64,000 nt of DNA from NCBI GenBank assembly GCA_902475025.1, contig CABRXX010000011.1:1-64000 (forward strand), given 5' to 3'. The position numbers were made by a program, and so were the translations under genes. Shown piece by piece: positions 42,334-50,267 of this stretch. The notes beneath the pieces are model-generated. The model had not been told where the DNA came from, did no database searches, and saw only the letters and a list, made by a program, of their open reading frames with translations. The DNA comes from Merdiplasma sp905207905 (GTDB lineage: Bacteria; Bacillota; Clostridia; Lachnospirales; Lachnospiraceae). How positions within the stretch are numbered: position 1 is the stretch's first letter; each line of letters opens with the position of its first letter.

Positions 42334-42719
42334 CTCCTGTATCTTCTGAATGCACTAACCAGCAGCTGCTGGGGAAGCTCCGGGTCAAGAAGCTCCGGTA
42401 TCTCATCCGGACTTAAATACCCCTCTCCCCGCTGACGCACCACCATCTGTCTTGCCGCGTCAATGAGCTTTCCAGGTTTTACATCCCTGGGACACCGCTC
42501 CACGCAGGCAAAGCAGGAGAGGCATTTCCAGAGGGACTTGGAATTCATCAGCGCCTCCACATCCTCGTTGATCACATAGGATACAAACTGGTGAGGCTTA
42601 ATATCCATCTCATCAAAGGAGGGGCAGGTGGCAGAGCATTTGCCGCACTTCATGCACTTTAGCGGGTTCACACCGCTAATTTCCTGTATCATCTCGGCCT
42701 GTCTCTTCTTACTGTTCAT
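42330..42719 (-). CDS. hdrC: Heterodisulfide reductase-type subunit HdrC
   Basis: This 129-residue ferredoxin-like subunit has two clusters, CMKCGKCSATCP and CLSCFACVERCP, that carry electrons from HdrA to HdrB. Lysine- and arginine-rich ends flank the fold. It overlaps hdrB and hdrA by four bases each, so the three are translationally coupled in the order B-C-A. Confidence 0.93.
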   Translation of the reverse strand: MNSKKRQAEMIQEISGVNPLKCMKCGKCSATCPSFDEMDIKPHQFVSYVINEDVEALMNSKSLWKCLSCFACVERCPRDVKPGKLIDAARQMVVRQRGEGYLSPDEIPELLDPELPQQLLVSAFRRYRR

Positions 42720-43693
42720 AACATCCTGCCTCCTTCCTCACATATTTTCTCTGGTTCTTTTTTATTTTCGCTGTTGCCGCCGTCCTGTTTTTCCATCCGT
42801 CCTTCTTCTCTCCCATCATCTCCCGGCTTCTCCAGCTTTCCCCGGCACTTACAGCCATCTCCGGTCTGTTTCTGATAAACTGCTTCCTTTTTGGCAAGCT
42901 CTGCATCCACCTGCTCCTTTACCCCAAGAGCCTCTGCCAAAAGCTCTGTAAAGTAAAGCACCGGAAGCTTTTCCCCAGCACTCTTGTTCAGATTATACAT
43001 ACACAGGGGACAGGCGGTAATGAGAAGCTCTGCTCCAAATCCTTTCGCGCTCTCCGCGATGGTCTCACACATATTTTTTGCCATCTGCTTTTCTTTCAGA
43101 GAGATGTAGCCGCCGCAGCACTCGTTGCGGTAAGGGTAAACCACCGGCTCCGCCCCAATCGCCCGAATAAAATCCTCCAGGATCCTTGGATTTTCCGGAT
43201 CATCAAAGGCCAGGATCTTGCTGGGCCGAAGGAGCAGACAACCATAGTAGGCGCCAATCTTTTTTCCGGTAAGAGGCTTTGTCACTTTCTCTTTTAAAAC
43301 ATCAAAGCCTACCCGGTCCCGCAGTACCTCCAGAAAATGAAGTACCGTAGTCTCCCCTTCATAAGGCTCTGAAAGCTTCATATAATTGTTTGCCCTGGTG
43401 CGGATATCCTCCACATGCTTCATATCATCATTGACCCGCTTGATCACATGATGACAGGCGGAGCAAAGCGTTACCAGATCCTGTCCTTCCTCTTTCGCAT
43501 GATTCAATGCCCGGACGGAAGAAAGTTTCGTGGCAATCTCATCGCTGCCCAGCGGATATACCCCTCCGCAGCACTGCCATTCCAGTATCTCCTCCAGTTC
43601 AAAGCCCAGCGCCGCTGCACTGGCTCTTGCGTAGGCGTCCAGCTTCTGGGCCTTCGTTCTCAGGGTACACCCTGGATAATAACTATACTTCAT
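42716..43693 (-). CDS. hdrB: Heterodisulfide reductase-type subunit HdrB (CCG domains)
   Basis: This 325-residue subunit has two CCG motifs that would each hold a non-cubane [4Fe-4S] cluster: Cys in YPGCTL, QCCGG and CSACHH, then YYGCLL, ECCGGY and CPLCMYN. These are the disulfide-cleaving clusters of methanogen HdrB; the substrate in this bacterium is unknown. An unusual polar tail of about 60 residues (from about 265) contains CKC and many Glu, Gly and Lys. It is the first gene of the 12-gene cluster. I do not see a strong promoter in its upstream 335 bp. Confidence 0.93.
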   Translation of the reverse strand: MKYSYYPGCTLRTKAQKLDAYARASAAALGFELEEILEWQCCGGVYPLGSDEIATKLSSVRALNHAKEEGQDLVTLCSACHHVIKRVNDDMKHVEDIRTRANNYMKLSEPYEGETTVLHFLEVLRDRVGFDVLKEKVTKPLTGKKIGAYYGCLLLRPSKILAFDDPENPRILEDFIRAIGAEPVVYPYRNECCGGYISLKEKQMAKNMCETIAESAKGFGAELLITACPLCMYNLNKSAGEKLPVLYFTELLAEALGVKEQVDAELAKKEAVYQKQTGDGCKCRGKLEKPGDDGREEGRMEKQDGGNSENKKEPEKICEEGGRML

Positions 43694-44028
43694 AGACTAA
43701 TGTATCCTTCCTGCATATTTTGTCTGAGAGCCTGCCCTGTATATGCCCTGAGCCTGCCCCGGATACCTATAACTTAGGGGACTGCAAACAGGCTGCCCGG
43801 ACAGCTCCTTTGGCGTTCTCCTCCAAAACTCTTCATCTCCGCTGGAAGAAATCATCCAAAGAAACCTTCAGGCAGGAAGTCTGCAGACCCCTTCTCTAAA
43901 TATCCGTTCCGATATGGAATCTTATTCATTTACAGAACTGTTCCGAATTTATCCGGCATATCTGCCGCACCAGCCAAATAGAAAGCCTTCCGGCAGCCGT
44001 CTCGAAACTTTTATTTTTTATCAACCCT
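43694..44028. other. 335-bp gap between the dehydrogenase gene and hdrB
   Basis: This gap should contain the start of the hdr-flox-frd transcript. I find an imperfect direct repeat around GGGCAGGCTC (near 43733-43762) and no convincing -35/-10 pair. Transcription from the dehydrogenase promoter may continue through it, since I see no strong terminator. Confidence 0.4.
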
Positions 44029-44976
44029 TTACAGGTCAATCTGAGCAATCACAGCCTTCAGCGCATCTGCGCTGGCTCGTAACTGTTCGATCTCTTTCTG
44101 GTTCATGCGCATGGGTACCTTGCCCTGGATACCGTTGGGTCCTACCAGAGTCAGTGTGCTCAGGCACACATCCTCGATCCCATACTCTCCATGCATCATA
44201 GAAGATACCGTAGCAATGGAATCCGATGCGGAAAGCAAAATTCCGCACAGGTGACAGACAGAGGTAGACACCGCATAGAAGGTAGCTCCCTTGTTGGCAA
44301 TCACCACGCCGCCGGATTTGTGTACATACTCTGCAGTGGCTTCCTTATCCAGAGGCTTTACATCTTTTCCCAGGCTCTGCATCAGTTTGTAATATTCATC
44401 CACGCTGACGCCGGAGATGTAGGCTCCGCTCCAGGGTACAAAGGAAGAATCTCCATGCTCTCCATACACATAGGCGTGAATGTTCTTCTGGGCCACTTTA
44501 AAATGTTCAGACAGATGATAACGGAGACGGGCAGTGTCCAGTATAGTGCCGGAACCAATCACCTGATTCTCCGGAAGTCCGGAAATCTTGGTAAATACAT
44601 AGGTGAGAACATCCACCGGATTGCTTACAATAATGTAAAGCGCCTTGGGAGCCACTTTTACAATCTCCGGTGTGATCTGCTTTAAAATCTCGACATTTGT
44701 CTTGGTCAGCTCAATTCTGGTCTGGCCCGGTTTTCTGGCAATTCCGGAAGTAATGATCACAATATCTGAATCTCTGGCATCCTCATACTCGCCTGCAATG
44801 ATGGAAATGGGATTGCGGAAACAGGTACCCTGCTCAATATCCATAACCTCACCCTGCACCTTCTCCTTGTTGACATCAATCATAACGATCTCTGACGCAA
44901 TGGCATCGTGGGATAAGGTATAGGCAATCGTAGATCCAACACTTCCTGCCCCAATAATGGTAATCTTACTGCTCAT
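44029..44976 (-). CDS. L-lactate/malate dehydrogenase
   Basis: This 315-residue NAD-dependent 2-hydroxyacid dehydrogenase of the LDH/MDH superfamily has the Rossmann motif TIIGAGSVGSTIAY, the catalytic His in GEHGDSSF and the substrate Arg in DTARLRY. The overall form is LDH-like. At the specificity position, where lactate dehydrogenases carry Gln, the loop reads GIARKPGQTR, with Arg, the residue typical of malate dehydrogenases. The neighbouring fumarase and fumarate reductase genes favour malate. The start at 44976 follows AAAGGAG. It has its own consensus promoter. Confidence 0.88.
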   Translation of the reverse strand: MSSKITIIGAGSVGSTIAYTLSHDAIASEIVMIDVNKEKVQGEVMDIEQGTCFRNPISIIAGEYEDARDSDIVIITSGIARKPGQTRIELTKTNVEILKQITPEIVKVAPKALYIIVSNPVDVLTYVFTKISGLPENQVIGSGTILDTARLRYHLSEHFKVAQKNIHAYVYGEHGDSSFVPWSGAYISGVSVDEYYKLMQSLGKDVKPLDKEATAEYVHKSGGVVIANKGATFYAVSTSVCHLCGILLSASDSIATVSSMMHGEYGIEDVCLSTLTLVGPNGIQGKVPMRMNQKEIEQLRASADALKAVIAQIDL

Positions 44977-44995
44977 GTGATCTCCTTTCATCTTC

Positions 44996-45013
44996 CCGTT
45001 ATTTTTTTAACAA
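44996..45013. promoter_or_regulatory. Possible Rex (NADH/NAD+ sensor) operator
   Basis: On the minus strand TTGTTAA, four A, ATAACGG matches the Rex consensus TTGTTAA-N4-TTAACAA in the whole left half and four of seven right-half bases. It lies between the promoter and ribosome site of the dehydrogenase gene, a plausible position for redox control. It is tentative because the region is AT-rich. Confidence 0.4.
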
Positions 45014-45063
45014 TTTTAACTTTAAACTTCCTTACTCTACTACTTTGTATGAACGCATTTATA

Positions 45064-45092
45064 ATTATATTTTATCGTTATATTTTTGTCAA
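45064..45092 (-). promoter_or_regulatory. Consensus promoter of the lactate/malate dehydrogenase gene
   Basis: TTGACA and TATAAT are both perfect with 17 bp between them on the minus strand. The leader before the start codon is about 80 nt. Confidence 0.85.
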
Positions 45093-45189
45093 TCTTTGCT
45101 TGCAGGAAATTTCCACCAAATATATTTTTCCATCCCAATCTTTTTTAGAATTTTCGTGAATCACAAAACAATTCCAAAAATTTTTGTGC

Positions 45190-45252
45190 AAAAAAAGACG
45201 GAAATCCAACAGATCTCCAGCCTAAAATAGCCGTTTCCACTGTATTTCCGTC
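45190..45252 (-). terminator. Terminator at the end of the liv-rpiB operon
   Basis: On the minus strand GACGGAAAT pairs with ATTTCCGTC, with ACAG/CTGT inside, and TTTTTTT follows. It lies about 95 bp after the rpiB stop codon. Confidence 0.75.
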
Positions 45253-45346
45253 ATGAGATTTTAAGACTTGTATTAATTTTTTAACAGGATCAGGGTACCA
45301 AAAGCCCTGCCCCTGCGCTCCTCAGGTGCACACCTCCGGCCCGCTG

Positions 45347-45811
45347 CTATTTTGCTGCCTCCAGTTCCTGAGTCGCCTCGATCTCCATGAGCATATCCAC
45401 CCGTTTCTGGTGGCGTCCGCCCATAAACTCTGCATTCAGCCATTCATCCACAATCATCTTTGCCATCTCAATGCCGATCACTCTGGCACCAAACGCAATG
45501 ATATTGGAATTATTGTGCTGTTTTGACAGTCTGGCAGAGTAGGGCTCACTGCAGACACAGGCACGGATTCCCTTCACCTTATTGGCTGCCAGAGAGATCC
45601 CCACTCCCGTTCCGCAAATGAGAATGCCTCCATCTACTTCCCCGGAAGATACCATCTTGGCTACCTTATAGCCGCTGATGGGATAATTGAAACTCTCCGG
45701 GCTGTCCGTTCCTACATTGATCACCTCGTATCCCTTCTCTTCCAGATACTGCTTTAATTCCAGTTTCATCTCCACTGCAACATGATCATTTCCAATGGCA
45801 AGTTTTTTCAT
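45347..45811 (-). CDS. rpiB: Ribose-5-phosphate isomerase B
   Basis: This cytosolic isomerase interconverts ribose-5-phosphate and ribulose-5-phosphate. The 154-residue product has the RpiB/LacAB fold. The first-strand motif is IGNDHVAVEMK, the catalytic Cys lies in ILICGTGVGISLAANK and the substrate-binding HNNSNIIAFGARVIG follows. AAGGAG lies upstream of a tandem ATG ATG; either codon may be used. It is the last gene after the liv transporter and the cytidylate-kinase-like gene. Confidence 0.94.
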   Translation of the reverse strand: MKKLAIGNDHVAVEMKLELKQYLEEKGYEVINVGTDSPESFNYPISGYKVAKMVSSGEVDGGILICGTGVGISLAANKVKGIRACVCSEPYSARLSKQHNNSNIIAFGARVIGIEMAKMIVDEWLNAEFMGGRHQKRVDMLMEIEATQELEAAK

Positions 45812-45914
45812 CATAGCGCCTTTTCTCCTTTTTCTTTTACCCAAACGAATTGCACCTGTTAGAGCTGCTCCTTTGCAAAGCTGGCTCCTGGCAGATGCAA
45901 TTATTTTACCATCT

Positions 45915-46559
45915 CTAAAGGAAAGGCGCAAGACGCTCCTCTCCAAACCGGATTTTAATATATGCCTTGATGGCCTCCACACAGCCCTCAAAACCCAACC
46001 GTTCGCTGTTTAGGCACAGGTCATAATTTCTGGCATCATTCCACACCTGACCGGTATAATAGTGATAATAGTCCGCACGGTATTTATCGGTTTTCTGGAT
46101 AAATTTTTCCACATCCTTTCCCGTGTAGGCTCCCCGCTCAATAGCCTGCTTCTTACAGTACTCCGGCGAAGCGTGGACAAACACGCTGACCACATCGGGA
46201 TTTCCTTTCAGCACATAATCCCCGCAGCGGCCAATAATAACACAGGACTCCTCCTGGGCCAGATTTTTAATGATCTTAGCCTGATAATTAAACAGATTCG
46301 CATTGGAGGTAAAGTCCTCGCTCTCCGGCGGGATCAGTTCCCCCTTATACTCCCGTTTCATAATTCCAAACAGACTGGTTTTTTTCAGTTTTTCATCTGC
46401 CTTATTAAACAGTGTCTCATTGATCCCACTGTCCTCGGAAGCCAGCTTTAAAATCTCCCGGCTGTAAGCCTTGATCCCAAGATCCTTTGCCAGCATCTGT
46501 CCGATGGTCTTGCCGCCGCTTCCATACTGCCTGGCAATGGTAACAATTACCTTTTCCAT
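45915..46559 (-). CDS. Cytidylate-kinase-like P-loop protein
   Basis: This 214-residue protein belongs to the cytidylate kinase-like family (Cytidylate_kin2). The P-loop is in IARQYGSGGKTIGQML, and the LID/NMP-binding positions carry CVIIGRCGDYVL and conserved Arg. It is not a classical Cmk, which is larger and differently arranged. The true substrate of this family is undefined. It starts 21 bp after livF and is followed by rpiB. Confidence 0.88.
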   Translation of the reverse strand: MEKVIVTIARQYGSGGKTIGQMLAKDLGIKAYSREILKLASEDSGINETLFNKADEKLKKTSLFGIMKREYKGELIPPESEDFTSNANLFNYQAKIIKNLAQEESCVIIGRCGDYVLKGNPDVVSVFVHASPEYCKKQAIERGAYTGKDVEKFIQKTDKYRADYYHYYTGQVWNDARNYDLCLNSERLGFEGCVEAIKAYIKIRFGEERLAPFL

Positions 46560-46580
46560 AGATATCCCTCCTGAATTTTA

Positions 46581-47291
46581 CTATTCTCCAAGATATGCTT
46601 TCTTGATAGCAGGATCATCCATCAGCTTGCCTGCATCCCCGGAGGCTACGATCTTCCCGGTCTCCAGCACATAGGCCCGGTCTGCAATAGCCAAAGCCTT
46701 CTTCGCATTCTGCTCCACTAAAAGCACAGTAGTACCTGCCTCATTTACGCTGCGGATAATGTCAAACGTCTCATTGACCAGAATAGGGGACAATCCCATA
46801 GAAGGCTCATCCATCAGAATGATCTTGGGTTTGGACATCAGCGCCCTGCCCATAGCCAGCATCTGCTGTTCCCCTCCCGAGAGCGTCCCTGCCATTTGAT
46901 TTTTTCGCTCCTCCAGCCTGGGAAAACGTTTATAAATCTTCTCCAGGGTGGCCTCTATCTCATTTTTGTCTGTGCGGGTGTATGCTCCCATCTTCAGATT
47001 CTGATAGACGGAAAGCTGGGCAAACACCCTTCGTCCCTCCGGAACGTGAGCCATCCCCAGACTCACGATCTTGTGGGCAGGCACTTTTGTGATATCCTGT
47101 CCCTCAAAAAACACCTGACCGCCTTTTGGGGCCAGAAGGCCGGTGATAGTGTGCAGGATCGTGGTCTTTCCTGCTCCGTTGGCTCCGATCAGGGCGATGA
47201 TCTCTCCCTGGTTCACCTCAAAGGAAACTCCCTTGATAGCCTGTATCATGCCATAATACACTTCCAGATTCTTTATCTCAAGCATTGCCAT
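46581..47291 (-). CDS. livF: Branched-chain amino acid ABC transporter ATP-binding protein LivF
   Basis: This is one of two ATPases of a HAAT-family amino acid importer. The 236-residue product has Walker A GANGAGKTTI, signature LSGGEQQMLAMGRAL and Walker B ILMDEPSMGL, and lacks the extra insert of LivG. GGAGG lies 11 bases before the ATG. It comes after livG by 15 bp. Confidence 0.95.
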   Translation of the reverse strand: MAMLEIKNLEVYYGMIQAIKGVSFEVNQGEIIALIGANGAGKTTILHTITGLLAPKGGQVFFEGQDITKVPAHKIVSLGMAHVPEGRRVFAQLSVYQNLKMGAYTRTDKNEIEATLEKIYKRFPRLEERKNQMAGTLSGGEQQMLAMGRALMSKPKIILMDEPSMGLSPILVNETFDIIRSVNEAGTTVLLVEQNAKKALAIADRAYVLETGKIVASGDAGKLMDDPAIKKAYLGE

Positions 47292-47306
47292 AGCGTCACT
47301 GTCCTC

Positions 47307-48065
47307 CTATTCCCCAAGATATGCAGTAATGACCTGAGGATCATTCAGCACATCCTCCGTTTTTCCCTGCGCCAGAATCTCTCCGAAATTCAGTACACTG
47401 AGTTCCTCACAGATCCCAGATACCAGCTTCATGTCATGCTCAATCAAAAGTATCGTCATATCAAAATGATCCCGCACAAAGCGGATCATATCCATAAGAG
47501 ACTGCGTCTCCTGCGGATTCATGCCCGCTGCCGGTTCATCCAGAAGCAAAAGCTTGGGATCTGTGGCCATCGCTCTTGCTATCTCCAGCCGTCTCTGTTT
47601 TCCATAGGGAAGGTTGGAGGCAAGAAGCTCCGCCTCATCCTCCAAATCAAAAACTTTAAGAAGCTCCATGGCTTTTTCATCCATTTCCCTCTCTTCCCGC
47701 TGATAGCTGGGAAGGTGGAGAATGCCTGCCAAAGCTGAATATACATGATGATTGTGCAGCCCTACCTTTACATTATCCAAAACGGTCATTCCCGAGAACA
47801 GACGGATGTTCTGGAAGGTTCGGGCGATGCCTGCCTTACTGATCTCAATCGTTTTTTTCCCGGTAAGATTCCTGCCATCCAAAACAATACGCCCGGTATC
47901 CGGCTGATATACTCCGGTAAGAAGGTTAAATATAGTGGTTTTCCCCGCACCGTTTGGCCCGATCAGGCCGTAGAGCTGTCCCTTCTCAATGCTAATATCA
48001 AATCCGTTTACCGCCCGAAGTCCACCGAAGGAGATCCCCAGATTTTTTACTTCCAGCATTGCCAT
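47307..48065 (-). CDS. livG: Branched-chain amino acid ABC transporter ATP-binding protein LivG
   Basis: This second ATPase of the importer is 252 residues, with Walker A GPNGAGKTTI, the LivG-type Q-loop region GIARTFQNIRLF, a signature region LPYGKQRRLEIARAM and Walker B LLLLDEPAAGMNP. It follows livM by two bases. Confidence 0.95.
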   Translation of the reverse strand: MAMLEVKNLGISFGGLRAVNGFDISIEKGQLYGLIGPNGAGKTTIFNLLTGVYQPDTGRIVLDGRNLTGKKTIEISKAGIARTFQNIRLFSGMTVLDNVKVGLHNHHVYSALAGILHLPSYQREEREMDEKAMELLKVFDLEDEAELLASNLPYGKQRRLEIARAMATDPKLLLLDEPAAGMNPQETQSLMDMIRFVRDHFDMTILLIEHDMKLVSGICEELSVLNFGEILAQGKTEDVLNDPQVITAYLGE

Positions 48066-48067
48066 AA

Positions 48068-49162
48068 CTATTGTGCCTCCTTCTTTGCATTCTTATGAAA
48101 TACCCGTTCCCGCCATTCGATCATTCTGGGGCTCCAGCTAAAGAGCATCATAGCAATCAGCAGCACTGCGTAAACCAGCATCCGGTTGTCGCTTAAGAAC
48201 TGAAGCACCACATTGTTTCCCATCATCTGGAATTTTCTCAGGAAATAATCCAGAACCAGATTCAGCACTACAGGGGCAATCACAGACCCCCGGATGCTTC
48301 CGATACCGCCAAGAACCACATACACCAGGATCATGATGGACATATTGTAGCCGAAGTTTTTAGAAGTGGCGCTTAAGGTGGACAGATTGTGAGCATACAG
48401 CACACCGGCCACACCGGCCAAAGCTGCGGACACGGCAAAGGCCATCAGCTTATACTTGGTAATATTAATGCCCACCGACTCTGCTGCGATCCGGTTATCC
48501 CGAATCGCCTGGATTGCCCGTCCGTCTCTGGACTGGATCAAACGCAGCACAATAAACAGCGTCAGCAGTACCAGAAGAACTGCAATCCCAAAGGTAGCAT
48601 CTCTGGAAATCCCGGAAATTCCCTGAGGACCATTGACAATAATCATGCCCTCCGGCTCCAGCCCTAAGGAAAAGGAATCCTTCATAGAAAAATGAAAACC
48701 CTTGCTGTCTTTTCCTATGTACAATACATTCACCAGGTTTTTAATGATCTCTCCAAAAGCCAAGGTCACAATGGCCAGGTAATCTCCCCGAAGCCGCAGT
48801 ACCGGAATACCAATGAGAATGCCGAAAATACCGGCTGCCACTGCGCCGATCACCAGAGCCAGGAGAAAACGCACCAGGCTGTTGGGAATCGCCTCTGTCA
48901 TACATTTTGTGAAAAAGGCGCTGGCAAAAGCGCCCACGCACATAAATCCTGCATGGCCCAAACTCAGCTCTCCCAGAATACCCACTACCAAATTCAGAGA
49001 AACCGCCAAAATCGCATAGTAGCAAAAGGGGATCAGAAGTCCTTCCAGAGAACTGGAAATATGTCCTGTGCTTATCATGATCTGCATAACCGCAAACGCC
49101 GCGATCACCATACCGTAGGTGAGGGCATTCTGCTTTGCAGTTTTATTCATCTTCCTTTTCAT
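48068..49162 (-). CDS. livM: Branched-chain amino acid ABC transporter permease LivM
   Basis: This multipass inner-membrane permease has 364 residues and about ten helices. The family segments are LVVGILGELSLGHAGFMCVGAF and the cytosolic EAA-like loop RAIQAIRDNRIAAESVGIN. It pairs with LivH to form the channel. The gene starts 12 bp after livH. Confidence 0.94.
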   Translation of the reverse strand: MKRKMNKTAKQNALTYGMVIAAFAVMQIMISTGHISSSLEGLLIPFCYYAILAVSLNLVVGILGELSLGHAGFMCVGAFASAFFTKCMTEAIPNSLVRFLLALVIGAVAAGIFGILIGIPVLRLRGDYLAIVTLAFGEIIKNLVNVLYIGKDSKGFHFSMKDSFSLGLEPEGMIIVNGPQGISGISRDATFGIAVLLVLLTLFIVLRLIQSRDGRAIQAIRDNRIAAESVGINITKYKLMAFAVSAALAGVAGVLYAHNLSTLSATSKNFGYNMSIMILVYVVLGGIGSIRGSVIAPVVLNLVLDYFLRKFQMMGNNVVLQFLSDNRMLVYAVLLIAMMLFSWSPRMIEWRERVFHKNAKKEAQ

Positions 49163-49174
49163 AAGTTCCTCCCT

Positions 49175-50059
49175 CTATACCTTTTCCTGAATCTTCTTAC
49201 CCAAAAGTCCGGTAGGTTTCACCAGCAGCACCACAATCAGCACCGCAAACACAATGGCGTCCGCCATCTGTGCGGAGATATATGCCTTTCCGAAAATCTC
49301 AATGATACCAAGAAGAATACCGCCGATCATAGCTCCCGGAATGGAACCGATCCCGCCAAATACTGCTGCCACAAAGGCCTTGATACCCGGCATGGAGCCG
49401 GTGTAGGGGGTCAGGGAAGGATAGGCAGAGCAAAGAAGCACTCCTGCAATGGCCGCCAGGGCAGAGCCAATGGCAAAAGTCAAGGCAATGGTAGCGTTTA
49501 CATTGATGCCCATCAGCTGGGCCGCTCCCTTATCCTCAGACACCGCCAGCATGGCCTGGCCTGGTTTCGTCTTATTGACAAATGCAGTCAGGCCCAACAC
49601 GATGAGAATGCAAGCCAGAATCGTAACAATGGTCACCGATGTAATGGTGAGCTGCCCGCCCGCCAGCTGCAGCGCTGGAAAAGGTACCACACTGGTAAAA
49701 GACTTGGTATTGGAACCGAATACCAGCAGCGCCAGATTCTGCAAAAAATAACTGACACCAATGGCAGTGATCAGAACTGCCAGTGGGGAAGCTGCATTTC
49801 TAAGCGGCTTGTAAGCGATCTTTTCTATCATAACCCCCAGCAGCGTACACACTGCCATGGAGATCAGAACCGATGGCATCGCAGGAAGCCCCCAGGTAGA
49901 CACTGCGGTAAATACCACATAAGCTCCCACCATAATCACATCGCCGTGGGCAAAATTCAGCATCTTGGCAATGCCGTACACCATGGTATATCCCAAAGCG
50001 ATAATGGCGTATACGCTTCCCAGGCTGATGCCGCTGATCAAATAATTCAGAAAACTCAT
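49175..50059 (-). CDS. livH: Branched-chain amino acid ABC transporter permease LivH
   Basis: This multipass permease has 294 residues and about eight helices. The opening GISLGSVYAIIALGYTMVYGI and the loop AVSEDKGAAQLMGINVNATI are characteristic of LivH. It lies 208 bp downstream of the binding-protein gene, with a long stem-loop in the gap. Confidence 0.94.
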   Translation of the reverse strand: MSFLNYLISGISLGSVYAIIALGYTMVYGIAKMLNFAHGDVIMVGAYVVFTAVSTWGLPAMPSVLISMAVCTLLGVMIEKIAYKPLRNAASPLAVLITAIGVSYFLQNLALLVFGSNTKSFTSVVPFPALQLAGGQLTITSVTIVTILACILIVLGLTAFVNKTKPGQAMLAVSEDKGAAQLMGINVNATIALTFAIGSALAAIAGVLLCSAYPSLTPYTGSMPGIKAFVAAVFGGIGSIPGAMIGGILLGIIEIFGKAYISAQMADAIVFAVLIVVLLVKPTGLLGKKIQEKV

Positions 50060-50101
50060 AGTACACCTCTCATACTTTTATTCTTTCCCAATTTTAGCAA
50101 T

Positions 50102-50179
50102 AGCGGGGCCGCCGCAGGAAATCGGTTCCGAATGTGCCCTTATCACTTCTCCGAAAACCTTCCTGCAACAGCCCCCGCT
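50102..50179. repeat. Long stem-loop between livJ and livH
   Basis: AGCGGGG and the following CTGTTGCAGGAA pair with the TTCCTGC … GGCCCCGCT arm as a stem of about 20 bp with a few G-U pairs. An inner CATTCGGAACCG segment pairs with itself. There is no U-run. Such hairpins after binding-protein genes often protect the upstream mRNA so that the binding protein is made in excess. Confidence 0.65.
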
Positions 50180-50267
50180 GTCCAATCTTGCTTTTTTCCC
50201 GCAGCCTGCTGCGGATATTCCATCTGTCAGAGCTTCTTTAAGGCTTCCCGAGCCTTCTTCCGAACTC

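Noticed and set aside
45270..45287. Second Rex-like sequence (CTGTTAA-AAAA-TTAATAC) after rpiB
   Set aside because: It lies beyond a gene end with no promoter nearby, in AT-rich DNA where chance matches are common.
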